Source: JANJUO01 sp942492935
Lineage (GTDB): Bacteria; Bacteroidota; Ignavibacteria; Kapaibacteriales; UBA2268
Direction of reading: 5' to 3'
Assembly (NCBI GenBank): GCA_942492935.1
Contig: OW818654.1
Span: forward strand, 1,054,001-1,118,000
Length of the DNA stretch: 64,000 nt
Shown: positions 1 to 8,692 of the stretch, in pieces
Position numbering within the stretch: the first letter of the stretch is position 1
How the letters are laid out: each line of letters begins with the position of its first letter
Translations under genes and position numbers: made by a program
The notes under the pieces: model-generated
Databases searched by the model: none
What the model saw: only the letters and a program-made list of their open reading frames with translations
Told to the model about the DNA's origin: nothing

Positions 1-2024
1 AGTATTTCATTTCTACACACGGTGCTCGTAAAGGTCTTGCCGATACAGCTTTGAAAACGGCTGATGCTGGTTACTTAACAAGACGTTTGCACGATGTGGC
101 TCAAGATGTGATTATTTCATATTTAGACTGCGGAACTGTTCGTGGCGTAGAAATGACAGCTTTGAAAGATGGTGAAGAAGTAAAAGAAACATTGGCAGAA
201 AGAATTATTGGTAGAGTTGCATTAACAGATGTTATTGACCCGATAAATGATAAAATTATACTTCAAGCTGGTGGTATGATTGATGAAGAAGTTGCTGCAA
301 AAATTGAAGCAACAGCTATTGAGTCAGTTTTAATTCGTTCAGTGTTAACTTGTGAAGCAAGAAGAGGTGTTTGTGCTAAATGTTATGGTAGAAATCTTGC
401 AACGGGTAAATTAACTGATACTGGTGAAGCTGTTGGTACAATTGCATCACAATCAATCGGTGAACCTGGTACTCAGCTTACATTGCGTACATTCCATACT
501 GGTGGTACAGCAGCTTTGATTGCATCTCAATCAACTGTAGTTGCTAAATTTGATGGTGTGGTTCATTTCGATAATATGAAAATTGTAAGTTATGAAGGTG
601 ATGAAGAGCAAATTAATATAGCAGTATCTCAGAGTGGTATTATTAATATTATTGACCCTGATTCTAACCGACAACTTACAAAATACGATGTTACCTATGG
701 TTCGATATTGAAAGTAAAAGACGGACAACGCACCAAAAAAGGTGATTTACTTTACGAATGGGATCCATACAACTCTACTATTATCACTGAATTCTCTGGT
801 AGAATAAGATACCGTGACTTATTACCTAATGTTACCTATCGTGAAGTAAATGACGAGCAAACAGGCCACATTACAAAGGTTGTTTTCGATTCTAAAGATA
901 AATCAAAATCTCCTGCAATCGAATTAGTAGCAGATGATGGAAAAATATTGAAGACTTACAATATTCCATCAAGAGCTCAATTGAGAGTAGAAGATAATGA
1001 CATAGTTTCTGTAGGTACTTCCATGGTAAAAATACCTCGTGATTTAGGTCGTACAAGAGATATCACCGGTGGTTTGCCGAGAGTTACAGAGTTATTCGAA
1101 GCTCGCTCTCCACAAAATCCATCAGTAGTATCAGATATTGACGGTTATGTGTCATTCGATAAGCAAAAACGTGGACAAAGAATCATCGTTGTTACTTCAG
1201 AAGATGAAAAAACAAAAATTGATTATAGCGTACCTGTTAGTAAGTACATTCTTGTACAAGAAGGCGACTTTGTACGTTCCGGTCATAGACTTACCGAAGG
1301 TTCAATAAACCCTCATGATATTCTTAGAATTAAAGGTGCAAATGCTGTTCAGGAATATTTGGTTAATGAAATCCAAGAAGTTTATCGTATGCAGGGTGTA
1401 AAAATCAATGATAAACATATCGAAGTAATTGTAAGACAAATGCTTCAAAAAGTAAAAATTATTGATTCAGGTGATTCTAATTTCTTAGAAAATGACCACG
1501 TTGATAAACTTAGATTTATTGATGAAAACAAGAAACTCAAAAATCTTGTAGTAATTGTAAGCAAAGGTGATTCTAAATTTAATGATAATCAATTAATATC
1601 TAAGAGAAAAGTTCGTGATATTAATAATGAGTTAAAGAGAAAAGGTATGGAAGTGGCTGAATACAGACCTGCTGAACCAGCTATTGCAGAACCTATCTTA
1701 CTTGGTATCACACAAGCATCACTTACTACTGAAAGTTGGTTATCTGCTGCATCATTCCAAGAAACTACAAAAGTACTTTCTGACGCATCAGTTGCTGGTA
1801 AAGTTGACCATTTGATTGGCTTGAAGGAAAATATTATTCTTGGTCAATTAATTCCGGCTGGAACTGGACTTCGTCATTATCAAGATATTACTATTACTTC
1901 TGAAGTTGGTAATATTTTCGGTAAAAATACACCTGCTCCTACTCTAATTACAGCAGAAGATAAATTGGAAAAAGCATTTAAAGATTTAGAAAATATGCAA
2001 CGAGAAGAAACAATATTAATTTAA
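1..2024 (+). CDS. rpoC: DNA-directed RNA polymerase subunit beta' (3' part, 5' end outside window)
   Basis: C-terminal part of the catalytic beta' subunit of RNA polymerase. The reading frame is open from base 3 and begins with YFISTHGARKGLADTALK, the highly conserved segment around the trigger-loop region, so the gene starts upstream of the window; a TTG at 51 is only an internal codon. The second zinc site is complete: one Cys encoded at 129 and the group CEARRGVCAKC encoded at 351-383. GTIASQSIGEPGTQLT and RTFHTGG follow, and the tail with GLPRVTELFEAR and ITQASLTTESWLSAASFQETT is canonical. It would normally be cotranscribed behind rpoB. A hairpin terminator follows 20 bases after the stop. 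Identity is essentially certain. Confidence 0.98.
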   Translation, partial: YFISTHGARKGLADTALKTADAGYLTRRLHDVAQDVIISYLDCGTVRGVEMTALKDGEEVKETLAERIIGRVALTDVIDPINDKIILQAGGMIDEEVAAKIEATAIESVLIRSVLTCEARRGVCAKCYGRNLATGKLTDTGEAVGTIASQSIGEPGTQLTLRTFHTGGTAALIASQSTVVAKFDGVVHFDNMKIVSYEGDEEQINIAVSQSGIINIIDPDSNRQLTKYDVTYGSILKVKDGQRTKKGDLLYEWDPYNSTIITEFSGRIRYRDLLPNVTYREVNDEQTGHITKVVFDSKDKSKSPAIELVADDGKILKTYNIPSRAQLRVEDNDIVSVGTSMVKIPRDLGRTRDITGGLPRVTELFEARSPQNPSVVSDIDGYVSFDKQKRGQRIIVVTSEDEKTKIDYSVPVSKYILVQEGDFVRSGHRLTEGSINPHDILRIKGANAVQEYLVNEIQEVYRMQGVKINDKHIEVIVRQMLQKVKIIDSGDSNFLENDHVDKLRFIDENKKLKNLVVIVSKGDSKFNDNQLISKRKVRDINNELKRKGMEVAEYRPAEPAIAEPILLGITQASLTTESWLSAASFQETTKVLSDASVAGKVDHLIGLKENIILGQLIPAGTGLRHYQDITITSEVGNIFGKNTPAPTLITAEDKLEKAFKDLENMQREETILI

Positions 2025-2043
2025 AATAAATATTTTTGTTTAT

Positions 2044-2071
2044 AAGGGGGATTTATTTCCCCTTTTTTTTT
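2044..2071 (+). terminator. Rho-independent terminator of the rpoC operon
   Basis: AAGGGG (2044-2049) pairs with CCCCTT (2059-2064) around an A/T loop, followed directly by an uninterrupted run of T to 2071. It lies 20 bases after the rpoC stop and before the EVE gene start. Any reading frame for the next gene that begins upstream of about 2080 would run through this hairpin, which argues for the ATG at 2081. Confidence 0.85.
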
Positions 2072-2080
2072 GAGGAAATT

Positions 2081-2488
2081 ATGAAATATTGGTTAGTAAA
2101 ATCCGACCCAGAAAAATATTCTTGGGATGATTTTGAGAGAGATAACTCAACAATTTGGGACGGTGTTAGAAATTACCAAGCAAGAAATAATTTGAATGAA
2201 ATGGAAATGTATGATTTAGTATTAGTTTATCATTCTCAAACAAGTAAAGATATTGTTGGAATTGCAAAAGTAAGTAAACCCGCTTTTCAAGACCCAACTT
2301 CAGAAGACCCAAGGTGGTTATCGGTAGAGCTAACTGTTGTTAAAAAATTGGATAAAACAATTAAACTTTCTCAAATGAAAGAAGATGAGTTACTAAAGAA
2401 TATTTCTTTAATCAAACAATCGAGATTATCTGTAATGCCGCTAAGCAAAGAGGAATTTGATAGAATTATAGATTTAAGCATTGAATAA
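2081..2488 (+). CDS. EVE domain-containing protein (PUA-like fold)
   Basis: A 135-residue protein that is a single EVE domain, the PUA-like fold thought to bind modified bases in RNA or DNA. The start MKYWLVKSDPEKYSWDDF, then WDGVRNYQARN, MEMYDLVLVYHS and DPRWLSVEL are the family hallmarks and match the usual length of stand-alone bacterial members (thymocyte nuclear protein 1-like). The ATG at 2081 is chosen because it begins the conserved motif, is preceded by GAGGAAATT, and lies just after the rpoC terminator; the longer frame from 2036 would translate the terminator. The gene is probably transcribed separately from, or by read-through of, rpoC. The biological substrate is unknown. Confidence 0.9.
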   Translation: MKYWLVKSDPEKYSWDDFERDNSTIWDGVRNYQARNNLNEMEMYDLVLVYHSQTSKDIVGIAKVSKPAFQDPTSEDPRWLSVELTVVKKLDKTIKLSQMKEDELLKNISLIKQSRLSVMPLSKEEFDRIIDLSIE

Positions 2489-2565
2489 CTTATTATTTCA
2501 TAATTACATAGAAGTTAAATTAAGTATTAAGCCAATTTGAATCAGTTTAACTTGAAGTAAATTAC

Positions 2566-2599
2566 TTTTTGGATATTATGTAAATATTGCTTAATTTTG
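2566..2599 (+). promoter_or_regulatory. Predicted Bacteroidota-type promoter of lipA
   Basis: TTTTTG (2566-2571), a 20-nt spacer and TAATTTTG (2592-2599) fit the Bacteroidota primary-sigma consensus (TTTG, 19-20 nt, TAnnTTTG). The element lies 40 bases before the lipA start. The same arrangement precedes pgk and the vWA/FISUMP gene in this window, which supports it; no transcript start is known. Confidence 0.5.
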
Positions 2600-2639
2600 A
2601 ACTTCAAATAATTTAAAATTATCATAATAAAAAAAATAT

Positions 2640-3545
2640 ATGATTGAAATAGATAATACAATAACAAAAAAAGCAAAAAGAAATAATCCTGATTTACTTT
2701 CTACAAAAGGCGTACGTCCAGAATGGCTAAAAGTTAGGGCTGCAACTGGTGAAGCTCATCAGAAAATTGAAAACTTGATGCGAATTAAAAAACTTCATAC
2801 AGTTTGCGAAGAGGCAAATTGTCCAAATATTGGAGAGTGTTGGGGACTTCACGGAACAGCAACATTTATGATACTTGGGGATACCTGTACTCGAGCATGT
2901 TCATTTTGTGCAATCAAAACTGGTATCCCAGAGTTTTTAAACCAAGAAGAACCACTTGAAGTTGCAGAAGCGGTAAAACAGATGAATTTAAAACATGCTG
3001 TAATAACTTCAGTCAATCGTGATGAACTAAAAGACCAAGGTTCAATCATTTGGGCGGAAACCATTCTGCAAGTAAAATTGATGAATCCAAATACTACAAT
3101 TGAAGTGTTAATTCCTGATTTTAAAGGAGATAAAGAGTGTTTGGATAGAGTAATTGCCGCTAAACCTGATATTTTGAATCATAACATGGAAACTGTACCC
3201 CGTTTGTATAAGAAAATCAGGCCTCAAGCAATTTATACTCGTTCTCTTGAACTATTGAAGTATTCAAAAGAAAAAAGTATGAAAACGAAAAGCGGTATCA
3301 TGGTAGGAATAGGTGAAACTGATGATGAAGTTATAGAATTGATGAGAGATTTAGTGGCTGTTAATTTAGATATTATGACAATAGGACAATATTTGCAACC
3401 ATCTGTAAATCATTCGCCAGTTGATAGATTCGTTACACCCGAGCAATTTAAAGAATTTAAACGAATAGGTGAAGAAATGGGAATAAAGTATATAGAATCA
3501 GGTCCTTTGGTTAGAAGTTCGTATCATGCTCACAAGCATTTATAG
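2640..3545 (+). CDS. lipA: Lipoyl synthase (radical SAM)
   Basis: Inserts two sulfur atoms into protein-bound octanoyl groups to make lipoyl cofactor for the 2-oxoacid dehydrogenases and the glycine cleavage system. Both [4Fe-4S] sites are present: the auxiliary cluster CEEANCPNIGEC (C56, C61, C67) and the radical-SAM CTRACSFC (C83, C87, C90). The C-terminal RSSYHA carries the serine that ligates the auxiliary cluster. The length of 301 residues is normal. The start at 2640 gives about 30 residues before the conserved PEWLKVRAATGE segment. It stands alone between the EVE gene and a repeat-filled spacer; lipB is not in the window. Confidence 0.97.
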   Translation: MIEIDNTITKKAKRNNPDLLSTKGVRPEWLKVRAATGEAHQKIENLMRIKKLHTVCEEANCPNIGECWGLHGTATFMILGDTCTRACSFCAIKTGIPEFLNQEEPLEVAEAVKQMNLKHAVITSVNRDELKDQGSIIWAETILQVKLMNPNTTIEVLIPDFKGDKECLDRVIAAKPDILNHNMETVPRLYKKIRPQAIYTRSLELLKYSKEKSMKTKSGIMVGIGETDDEVIELMRDLVAVNLDIMTIGQYLQPSVNHSPVDRFVTPEQFKEFKRIGEEMGIKYIESGPLVRSSYHAHKHL

Positions 3546-3670
3546 TCTATTATAGGAAAAAAAGAGTATTTCAAGTTGAATGACAAAGAAATATTTGGAT
3601 TCTGAAACGAGTTCAGAATGACAATTTGCATAAGTGTCATTCCGCACTTGATGCGGAATCCAAAATATGC

Positions 3671-3703
3671 AGATGTCCTACACTTTTGAAGTGTAGGACA
3701 TCT
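3671..3703. repeat. 33-bp palindrome, AGATGTCC family (copy 1)
   Basis: Perfect inverted repeat with 13-nt arms (AGATGTCCTACAC and its complement) around TTTTGAA. Other copies are at 13629, 44909, 47498 and 47608. It lies between two genes in the same direction and is not followed by a T run, so it is not a standard terminator. Confidence 0.85.
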
Positions 3704-3819
3704 TGTAACAAAATGACAGAAAAAAATGGATTCTGAAACGAGTTCAGAATGACAGATTTTTAATAAGGGTCATTACGTAGTTGATGAGGAATCTAAAAAA
3801 AATATGGTATCTGAATTTA

Positions 3820-3884
3820 GCAACGTAGTTGCGGGATATTAGTAGAAAAGAATTATTTTTTTTTATTTAAAGCTCCGTAGGAGC
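3820..3884. repeat. Two GTA-loop hairpins
   Basis: GCAAC-GTA-GTTGC (3820-3832) and GCTCC-GTA-GGAGC (3872-3884). Both are 5-bp arms around the same GTA trinucleotide with different arm sequences. Relatives occur at 9372, 9427, 13408, 13460, 44704 and, with ATCAC arms, in the elements at 20.1 and 43.4 kb. Confidence 0.7.
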
Positions 3885-4148
3885 GACATAGATATATCTC
3901 AGCTATGCTGCTATTATTGGTGGAGTTGTTTGGACATTTTATTCAATTATGATGTCGCCACTACGCTGCTAATAAGGAATGGATTCTGAAACGAGTTCAG
4001 AATGACAATTTGCATGAGTGTCATGCTGAATTTAGTTCAGCATCTAAGGAAATGGATTCCTCACTTTGTTCGGAATGACGGTATTCAAGATGGATTCTGA
4101 AACAAGTTCAGAATGACTGTGTAAATTATTATTTTATAGGAATTAAAA

Positions 4149-5144
4149 ATGAATATTGATTATAAAGCATTAGTGGTTTCTGAAATTGAACCAAATGTAT
4201 TTGTTAGAGAAATTAAGAATATTAAAACTGATTCTCTTCCAAGTGGCGATGTATTAATTAATGTAAAATATTCTTCATTAAATTATAAAGATGCTCTTTC
4301 GGCAAATGGACATAAAGGTATCACAAGAAAATATCCGTTTACAACGGGAATTGATGCAGCTGGAATTGTTGTTGAATCTAACTCAAGTAAAATTAATGTC
4401 GGGGATGAAGTTATCGTTACAGGCTTTGACCTTGGAATGAATACTTCTGGAGGATTTGGGCAATATATTAGAGTTCCTGCTGAGTGGGTTGTTCCACTTC
4501 CCAAAAATCTTACATTACAAGAATCAATGATGTATGGAACAGCTGGTTTTACGGTAGGTGTATGTATAAATGAACTAATTAGACATGATATTACTCCTGA
4601 TAAAGGAAAAATTTTGGTTACTGGAGCAACAGGCGGAGTTGGCAGTCTTGCAGTAGCAATGCTTAGCAAAATTGGTTATGAGGTAACAGCTTCAACTGGA
4701 AAATCAGATAGTTACGATTTTCTAAAACAACTTGGTGCATCAGAAATAATAAGCAGAGAAGAAGTAATAGACAAAAGCGGTAAGCCGATGCTTGCAGGAA
4801 AATGGGCAGGTATGATTGATAATGTAGGTGGTGATGCTTTGACTTCTTCAATTAAATCAATTAAACAAAGAGGGTGCGTTTGTATTTTGGGTAACGTTTC
4901 TTCAGACAAATTTGAATCTACAGTTTATCCATTTTTATTACGTGGTATCTCACTTGCAGGAATTGATTCTGCATCTCGATTAATGGATGAACGATTAGGA
5001 ATTTGGGATAAAATATCTACAATTTGGAAAATTGAAAATATGAATTTAATTATTAGAGAAGTTGGACTTGATAGTTTATCTTTTGAAATAGATAAAATTT
5101 TAAGAGGCGGTCAAAAAGGTAGAGTATTGGTTAGACTTGATTAG
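4149..5144 (+). CDS. YhdH/YhfP (AcuI-type) quinone oxidoreductase / acrylyl-CoA reductase
   Basis: A 331-residue zinc-independent medium-chain dehydrogenase/reductase of the YhdH/AcuI subfamily, whose characterised members reduce acrylyl-CoA to propionyl-CoA with NADPH. Family signatures are YSSLNYKDAL (41-50), GIDAAGIVV (67-75), GFDLGMNTSGGF (92-103) and the nucleotide-binding TGATGGVG (158-165). The C-terminal GGQKGRVLVRLD is typical. The ATG at 4149 follows AGGAATTAAAA. It is monocistronic and ends before a bidirectional terminator. Which enoyl or quinone substrate it uses here cannot be read from sequence, so no symbol is given. Confidence 0.88.
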   Translation: MNIDYKALVVSEIEPNVFVREIKNIKTDSLPSGDVLINVKYSSLNYKDALSANGHKGITRKYPFTTGIDAAGIVVESNSSKINVGDEVIVTGFDLGMNTSGGFGQYIRVPAEWVVPLPKNLTLQESMMYGTAGFTVGVCINELIRHDITPDKGKILVTGATGGVGSLAVAMLSKIGYEVTASTGKSDSYDFLKQLGASEIISREEVIDKSGKPMLAGKWAGMIDNVGGDALTSSIKSIKQRGCVCILGNVSSDKFESTVYPFLLRGISLAGIDSASRLMDERLGIWDKISTIWKIENMNLIIREVGLDSLSFEIDKILRGGQKGRVLVRLD

Positions 5145-5253
5145 AAATAAACTTTGAATGATGTTTATTGAAAATATTGTTCTCTGTAATTCATTCAATT
5201 AACTCTACTATGTTACAACTTTTATTTGGAAATGTAGCTGAGTGGTTATAATA

Positions 5254-5291
5254 AAAAAACTACTGCAAACAATTGTATGCAGTAGTTTTCT
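5254..5291. terminator. Bidirectional terminator between convergent genes
   Basis: AAAACTACTGCA (5256-5267) pairs with TGCAGTAGTTTT (5278-5289) around a 10-nt loop, with T runs on both strands. It sits between the plus-strand AcuI-type gene and the minus-strand DUF4382-like lipoprotein gene and can serve both. Confidence 0.85.
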
Positions 5292-5317
5292 TAAATTAAA
5301 GTATCAGGAAATTGTTA

Positions 5318-6079
5318 TTATATTTGTTTTTTGACAGCTTTAATTGCATCTTTAATTAAATTATCAATGTTATTGCTATTTGCTGAATCATTTGGGTCGA
5401 AAATAATATTTCCAGTTTTGAATAAATCAGCAGGATTTATTTGTAATTGGATATTTGTTGTAATGGACTTTTCGAGTACGACTGGTGCTTCAAATTTTAA
5501 TGATAAATTAGCTGTAACTGGTGAATTATATACAAATCTTGAACCCTTGCCATTGATATATGAAATTCCTTCAATTATGACAGTGTATCTATTAGATGTA
5601 GCAAAATCCTTGAAGTTTGCATTGTTTGAATAAGTAGTTAAATCAGATGATGAAAACCTATGAATTTCAAATTTAATTTTGTCATAAGTTCCAGCAGGTA
5701 TGATACCATTAGTCATTTCAATATAAGTTCCAGTTGAATCACCTACAAATACGAATGGTCCTGTTTTGAATGTTTCATCTTTAGATTCATTGCTTTCAGA
5801 ATTACTGTGAAACTTAATTTCTTTAAGTAAAATTCTTACTTTTTTAATTTGAACTGAGTCAACGTTTGTAAGTTGAAGTTGTTCAATAACTTTACTTTCA
5901 AATTTTGAAATTGTTGAATTTGTCAATCCTGATTTTATTACTACTTTTGCGTCATTTTCTGGAGCAGTTGCGTCTTCACACGAAGTAAAAAATCCCATAA
6001 ATAATATCATTAATGATAAACTCATTAATTTAGCAGTAGTCATTACTACATTTGCTTTTAATTCACTATTCTTTTTCAT
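5318..6079 (-). CDS. DUF4382-like lipoprotein
   Basis: A 253-residue predicted lipoprotein. The N-terminus has a hydrophobic segment ending FMGFFTSC, with Cys34 as the lipidation site, then an acidic, Asn-rich linker. The body has a pattern of beta strands including SVQIKKVRILLKEIKFH, GIIPAGTYDKIKFEIHR and a C-terminal VNLSLKFEAPVVL-like strand region, which resembles the DUF4382 carbohydrate-associated/Ig-like surface lipoproteins of Bacteroidota. The role is unknown; a cell-envelope location is likely. It starts the minus-strand series of envelope genes that runs to 10.56 kb, but each has its own spacer, so an operon is uncertain. Confidence 0.7.
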   Translation of the reverse strand: MKKNSELKANVVMTTAKLMSLSLMILFMGFFTSCEDATAPENDAKVVIKSGLTNSTISKFESKVIEQLQLTNVDSVQIKKVRILLKEIKFHSNSESNESKDETFKTGPFVFVGDSTGTYIEMTNGIIPAGTYDKIKFEIHRFSSSDLTTYSNNANFKDFATSNRYTVIIEGISYINGKGSRFVYNSPVTANLSLKFEAPVVLEKSITTNIQLQINPADLFKTGNIIFDPNDSANSNNIDNLIKDAIKAVKKQI

Positions 6080-6115
6080 AATATATAATCCTACAAATAT
6101 GTTTAAAAATTTTTT

Positions 6116-6622
6116 TTAAGGATAAAATCTGATACCAATAGCGGCATCTATATTTACTCCAACATTTGGAGAAATACCAATTAATGGTCCAAGTTCTAAA
6201 AATATTTCAATCGGAGAACGCTTGGGAATGATATTTAAACCAAAAATAACTCTGGCAGCAATTCCTGTTGTACCATCTTCCCAATAATAAAATTTGTTCT
6301 TGTCCTCTTTATACCAGATGCCTTTACCGTGACCAAAACCAAGTGATATCCCAGGTCCTGCATACATTTTTACTACTTGAGAATTAAATGCATCAAAATG
6401 CCACAGATAATCTCCCCCAATACGTAAACTGCCAAAATAAGAAGAGCCCAAATAGAAATCTAAAGCATTTTCATTATTTAGCCAATATTTGATTGTACCA
6501 CCAACAGGGTCACCGAGTATCAAACCAAATCCAAAATTTTTCCCTCTTGGTCCATTTGCAGACAGATTGACAACATTCAAACTTATTATGAGCAAAACAA
6601 TGATTCTGATAAGTATTCTCAT
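6116..6622 (-). CDS. Small outer-membrane beta-barrel protein
   Basis: 168 residues with a signal peptide (hydrophobic stretch ending NLSANG) and then glycine-rich alternating strands: FGFGLILGDPVGGTIKYWL, FYLGSSYFGSLRIGGDYLWHF, VKMYAGPGISLGFG, GIAARVIFGLNIIP, IEIFLELGPLIGI and the terminal IGIRFYP ending in an aromatic-Pro. This is the layout of an 8-stranded outer-membrane barrel. The FGLILGDPVGGT motif resembles small spirochaete and Bacteroidota barrel families. The function is not known. It lies 36 bases beyond the lipoprotein gene at 5318-6079 on the same strand. Confidence 0.65.
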   Translation of the reverse strand: MRILIRIIVLLIISLNVVNLSANGPRGKNFGFGLILGDPVGGTIKYWLNNENALDFYLGSSYFGSLRIGGDYLWHFDAFNSQVVKMYAGPGISLGFGHGKGIWYKEDKNKFYYWEDGTTGIAARVIFGLNIIPKRSPIEIFLELGPLIGISPNVGVNIDAAIGIRFYP

Positions 6623-6806
6623 AACAGAAAACTCCCAATATAATTTTTTTTATAAAAACCATAATTTAATTATTTGATATACGGATATTTATAATTTTTT
6701 TTCAAATTTTAATTATTTTTTTAAATTTTTTGTAATATCATTTTATGATAAATATTTGTAATTATACTGCCGTTCTTACAAAATATTCATCATACAATAA
6801 TCCATT

Positions 6807-7385
6807 TCATAAAACATAAGTTAAACCAATTGTAATCATTGTTGGAGAATATTCTATACCGTAAATTGGTTTTACCGACATAAATCCACCCATGTTAGAA
6901 ATATATCTAATCCCACTTCTTAATAATATCGAATTGTTCAGTTTATGTAATATGTCAAGTCCAACATCAATCCCACTTGGTGGTAAAGGCAAGCCGCCTA
7001 AATGAACTGATACAAATGTATTGTTTTTATGGTAAGAACCAATATATTTTTTTAATACAATTGACATCAAATTACCACTATTTTCGATTTGAGTATTTTC
7101 ATTGAAGTGTCTGAAATAGAAATGATTAAATCCAATTGCCCATTGAAAATCACTAAATAAAATTAGTTCACCAGATAATTGGGAAGTAATACCAAATATA
7201 TGCTCAAACTTATCAATACCATCTCCTTGCCAGCAGCCACCAAATCCAGCAGTGAAAGCAAATCTTTTTGTTGTATCATTTGCATTTTCAGTTTCATTAT
7301 TTATTTCAAAATTATTTTCTGTTGAAAAAAGTAATGTATTGTTCAAAAAAACAATCATAATAATTACAAATATTTTTAACTTCAT
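6807..7385 (-). CDS. Predicted outer-membrane beta-barrel protein
   Basis: 192 residues. The signal peptide is MKLKIFVIIMIVFLNNTLLF, followed by an Asn/Glu-rich linker and a strand-rich body (FAFTAGFGG, LSGELILFSDFQWAIGFNHFYF, NTFVSVHLGGLPLP, SILLRSGIRYISNM) ending with MITIGLTYVL, a terminal strand of the outer-membrane type with a hydrophobic last residue. No specific family is recognised. It is the third gene of the minus-strand envelope series; the 184-base gap to the barrel gene downstream is A/T-rich with no clear terminator. Confidence 0.55.
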   Translation of the reverse strand: MKLKIFVIIMIVFLNNTLLFSTENNFEINNETENANDTTKRFAFTAGFGGCWQGDGIDKFEHIFGITSQLSGELILFSDFQWAIGFNHFYFRHFNENTQIENSGNLMSIVLKKYIGSYHKNNTFVSVHLGGLPLPPSGIDVGLDILHKLNNSILLRSGIRYISNMGGFMSVKPIYGIEYSPTMITIGLTYVL

Positions 7386-7394
7386 CCTAATTCC

Positions 7395-7994
7395 TTAAAA
7401 ATTTAGATTGTATAAAATTCCTAATTGTATCCTTAATGGACTCATAGGTTTAACATCAGAAAGAATTATCCAAGCATCATTCAATAATTCTACTTTAAAT
7501 GAGATTGGATTAATTATTTTGAACTCACATCCTAATCCATAATTATAATAAAATAAAGATGGAAAAGGTATAACCATACCTATTAAATAATATCTATCAA
7601 TTCGACTTTTATTATTCAAATAATACTTAAAATAAATATTTAACAAATGTTTATATTCTTCATCTAATTTCCTATTAGAATCGAATAATATTGTATTTGA
7701 AATATTGATTTTCCAATTCTTTTCCTTATCTAAAAATACTTCAATTCCATAATTTAATATCATACCATTGGTTGATTTTTTATTCAAATCCCAATAATAT
7801 CCACTTCCCATACTTAACGTAATTGATTCCCGTATAGACCAATTTGAATCATTTTTTATTTTAGTATCATTATCATTTATTGATTGTGCATTTACATTCC
7901 CGTCTATGAAAAATTTTGAATCTGTATCATTCACATTTTCTTCTGCAAATCCAAAGCAAGTTACCATCATAAATATCAAGAGTAATTTTTTCAT
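7395..7994 (-). CDS. Exported protein, probable outer-membrane barrel
   Basis: 199 residues from the ATG at 7994 (the frame could extend to 8099, but that part overlaps the next gene and lacks signal-peptide character). MKKLLLIFMMVTCFGFAEEN is a clear signal peptide and AAGGAAAAAAAA precedes the start. A polar Asn/Asp-rich linker is followed by alternating strands (SITLSMGSGYYWDL, MILNYGIEVFL, WKINISNTILF, RYYLIGMVIPFPSL, ISFKVELL) and a terminal IQLGILYNLNF with final Phe, typical of outer-membrane proteins. The function is unknown. It lies 13 bases after the gene at 8008-8676 and is probably cotranscribed with it. Confidence 0.6.
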   Translation of the reverse strand: MKKLLLIFMMVTCFGFAEENVNDTDSKFFIDGNVNAQSINDNDTKIKNDSNWSIRESITLSMGSGYYWDLNKKSTNGMILNYGIEVFLDKEKNWKINISNTILFDSNRKLDEEYKHLLNIYFKYYLNNKSRIDRYYLIGMVIPFPSLFYYNYGLGCEFKIINPISFKVELLNDAWIILSDVKPMSPLRIQLGILYNLNF

Positions 7995-8007
7995 TTTTTT
8001 TTCCTTG

Positions 8008-8676
8008 TTAAAATTTATACTTAATTCCAAATTGCATGCTGTAAGATAAATTTCTGGTATTATATTGACCAACAGATTGATTTTGATTTTCCTCATCAAT
8101 ATTCAATAATCCATAATTGCAATTTAACCCTAAGTCTATATCCCATTCTTCGTGAATTGGTATCTTCATACCTATTCCTAAAACAACTCCAACATCTATT
8201 CTATTACAATATTCTGTAAAATCTTCATTGGGAATAGATTGAGGATTAAATTCTCTTGTGGCAGAAAGTAAAAAATTAAAATAGGGTCCAATATTAGCAT
8301 AAATATTAATATGCCAATCAGTTGAGTAGGAAAAAAGAAAAGTTGCAGAAAGATAATCTAAATTTTCGTTAGCCGTAGTTATACCTAATGGATAACCGTT
8401 ATTATCAACAAATGTATATTCACTTAATGATGCTCCTTTTCTTTCATATCCAAATTTTCCAATTAATGATATATTTGGTGAAAAAAAGTTTTCATAACTG
8501 AAACCTCCAGCATATCCAACTTTAGATTCAATAAATTCCACATTAGCATCGTATAATATAGTAGAAATTGTTGGACCAATGTAAATGCCTAATGCCATAT
8601 CATTTGATTCACTATATGCAAATGAACTAATAAAGATAAAAAGAATCAGGATTTTGGTGTTTGATAGTTTTTTCAT
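8008..8676 (-). CDS. Outer-membrane beta-barrel protein (PorT/OMP_b-brl_2-like)
   Basis: 222 residues with a signal peptide MKKLSNTKILILFIFISSFAYS and a barrel-type body: MALGIYIGPTIST, VGYAGGFSYENFFSPNISLIGKFGYERKG, NLDYLSATFLFSYS, INIYANIGPYFNFLL, RIDVGVVLGIGMKIPI, LSYSMQFGIKYKF. The GFSYENFFSPNISL..ELGYERKG pattern and the YLSATFLFSY strand are typical of PorT-like outer-membrane barrels of Bacteroidota. The terminal Phe fits Bam recognition. Its substrate or partner is unknown. It is flanked at 13 and 16 bases by same-strand envelope genes, suggesting one transcription unit from about 9310 to 7395. Confidence 0.65.
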   Translation of the reverse strand: MKKLSNTKILILFIFISSFAYSESNDMALGIYIGPTISTILYDANVEFIESKVGYAGGFSYENFFSPNISLIGKFGYERKGASLSEYTFVDNNGYPLGITTANENLDYLSATFLFSYSTDWHINIYANIGPYFNFLLSATREFNPQSIPNEDFTEYCNRIDVGVVLGIGMKIPIHEEWDIDLGLNCNYGLLNIDEENQNQSVGQYNTRNLSYSMQFGIKYKF

Positions 8677-8692
8677 TTTATTTCCTGACTAA

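Larger units (their letters stand above)
3595..4120. repeat. Cluster of ATTC...GAAT hairpin repeats in the lipA-acuI spacer
   Basis: The 603-base gap after lipA has no gene but is packed with short hairpins. Four units contain ATTCTGAA-(5 nt)-TTCAGAAT (near 3600, 3732, 3984 and 4092), and related units have arms ATTCCGCA/TGCGGAAT (near 3640), ATGCTGAA/TTCAGCAT (near 4022) and ATTCC/GGAAT (near 4056). They are often flanked by TGAC or GTCA. The gap also holds a 33-bp palindrome (3671-3703) and two GTA-loop hairpins (3820-3832, 3872-3884). The same family recurs around 13.2, 21.8, 34.8, 39.3 and 44.5-45.0 kb. Confidence 0.85.

Noticed and set aside
2036..2080. Longer start for the EVE protein
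   Set aside because: Would translate the rpoC terminator; the ATG at 2081 begins the conserved domain.
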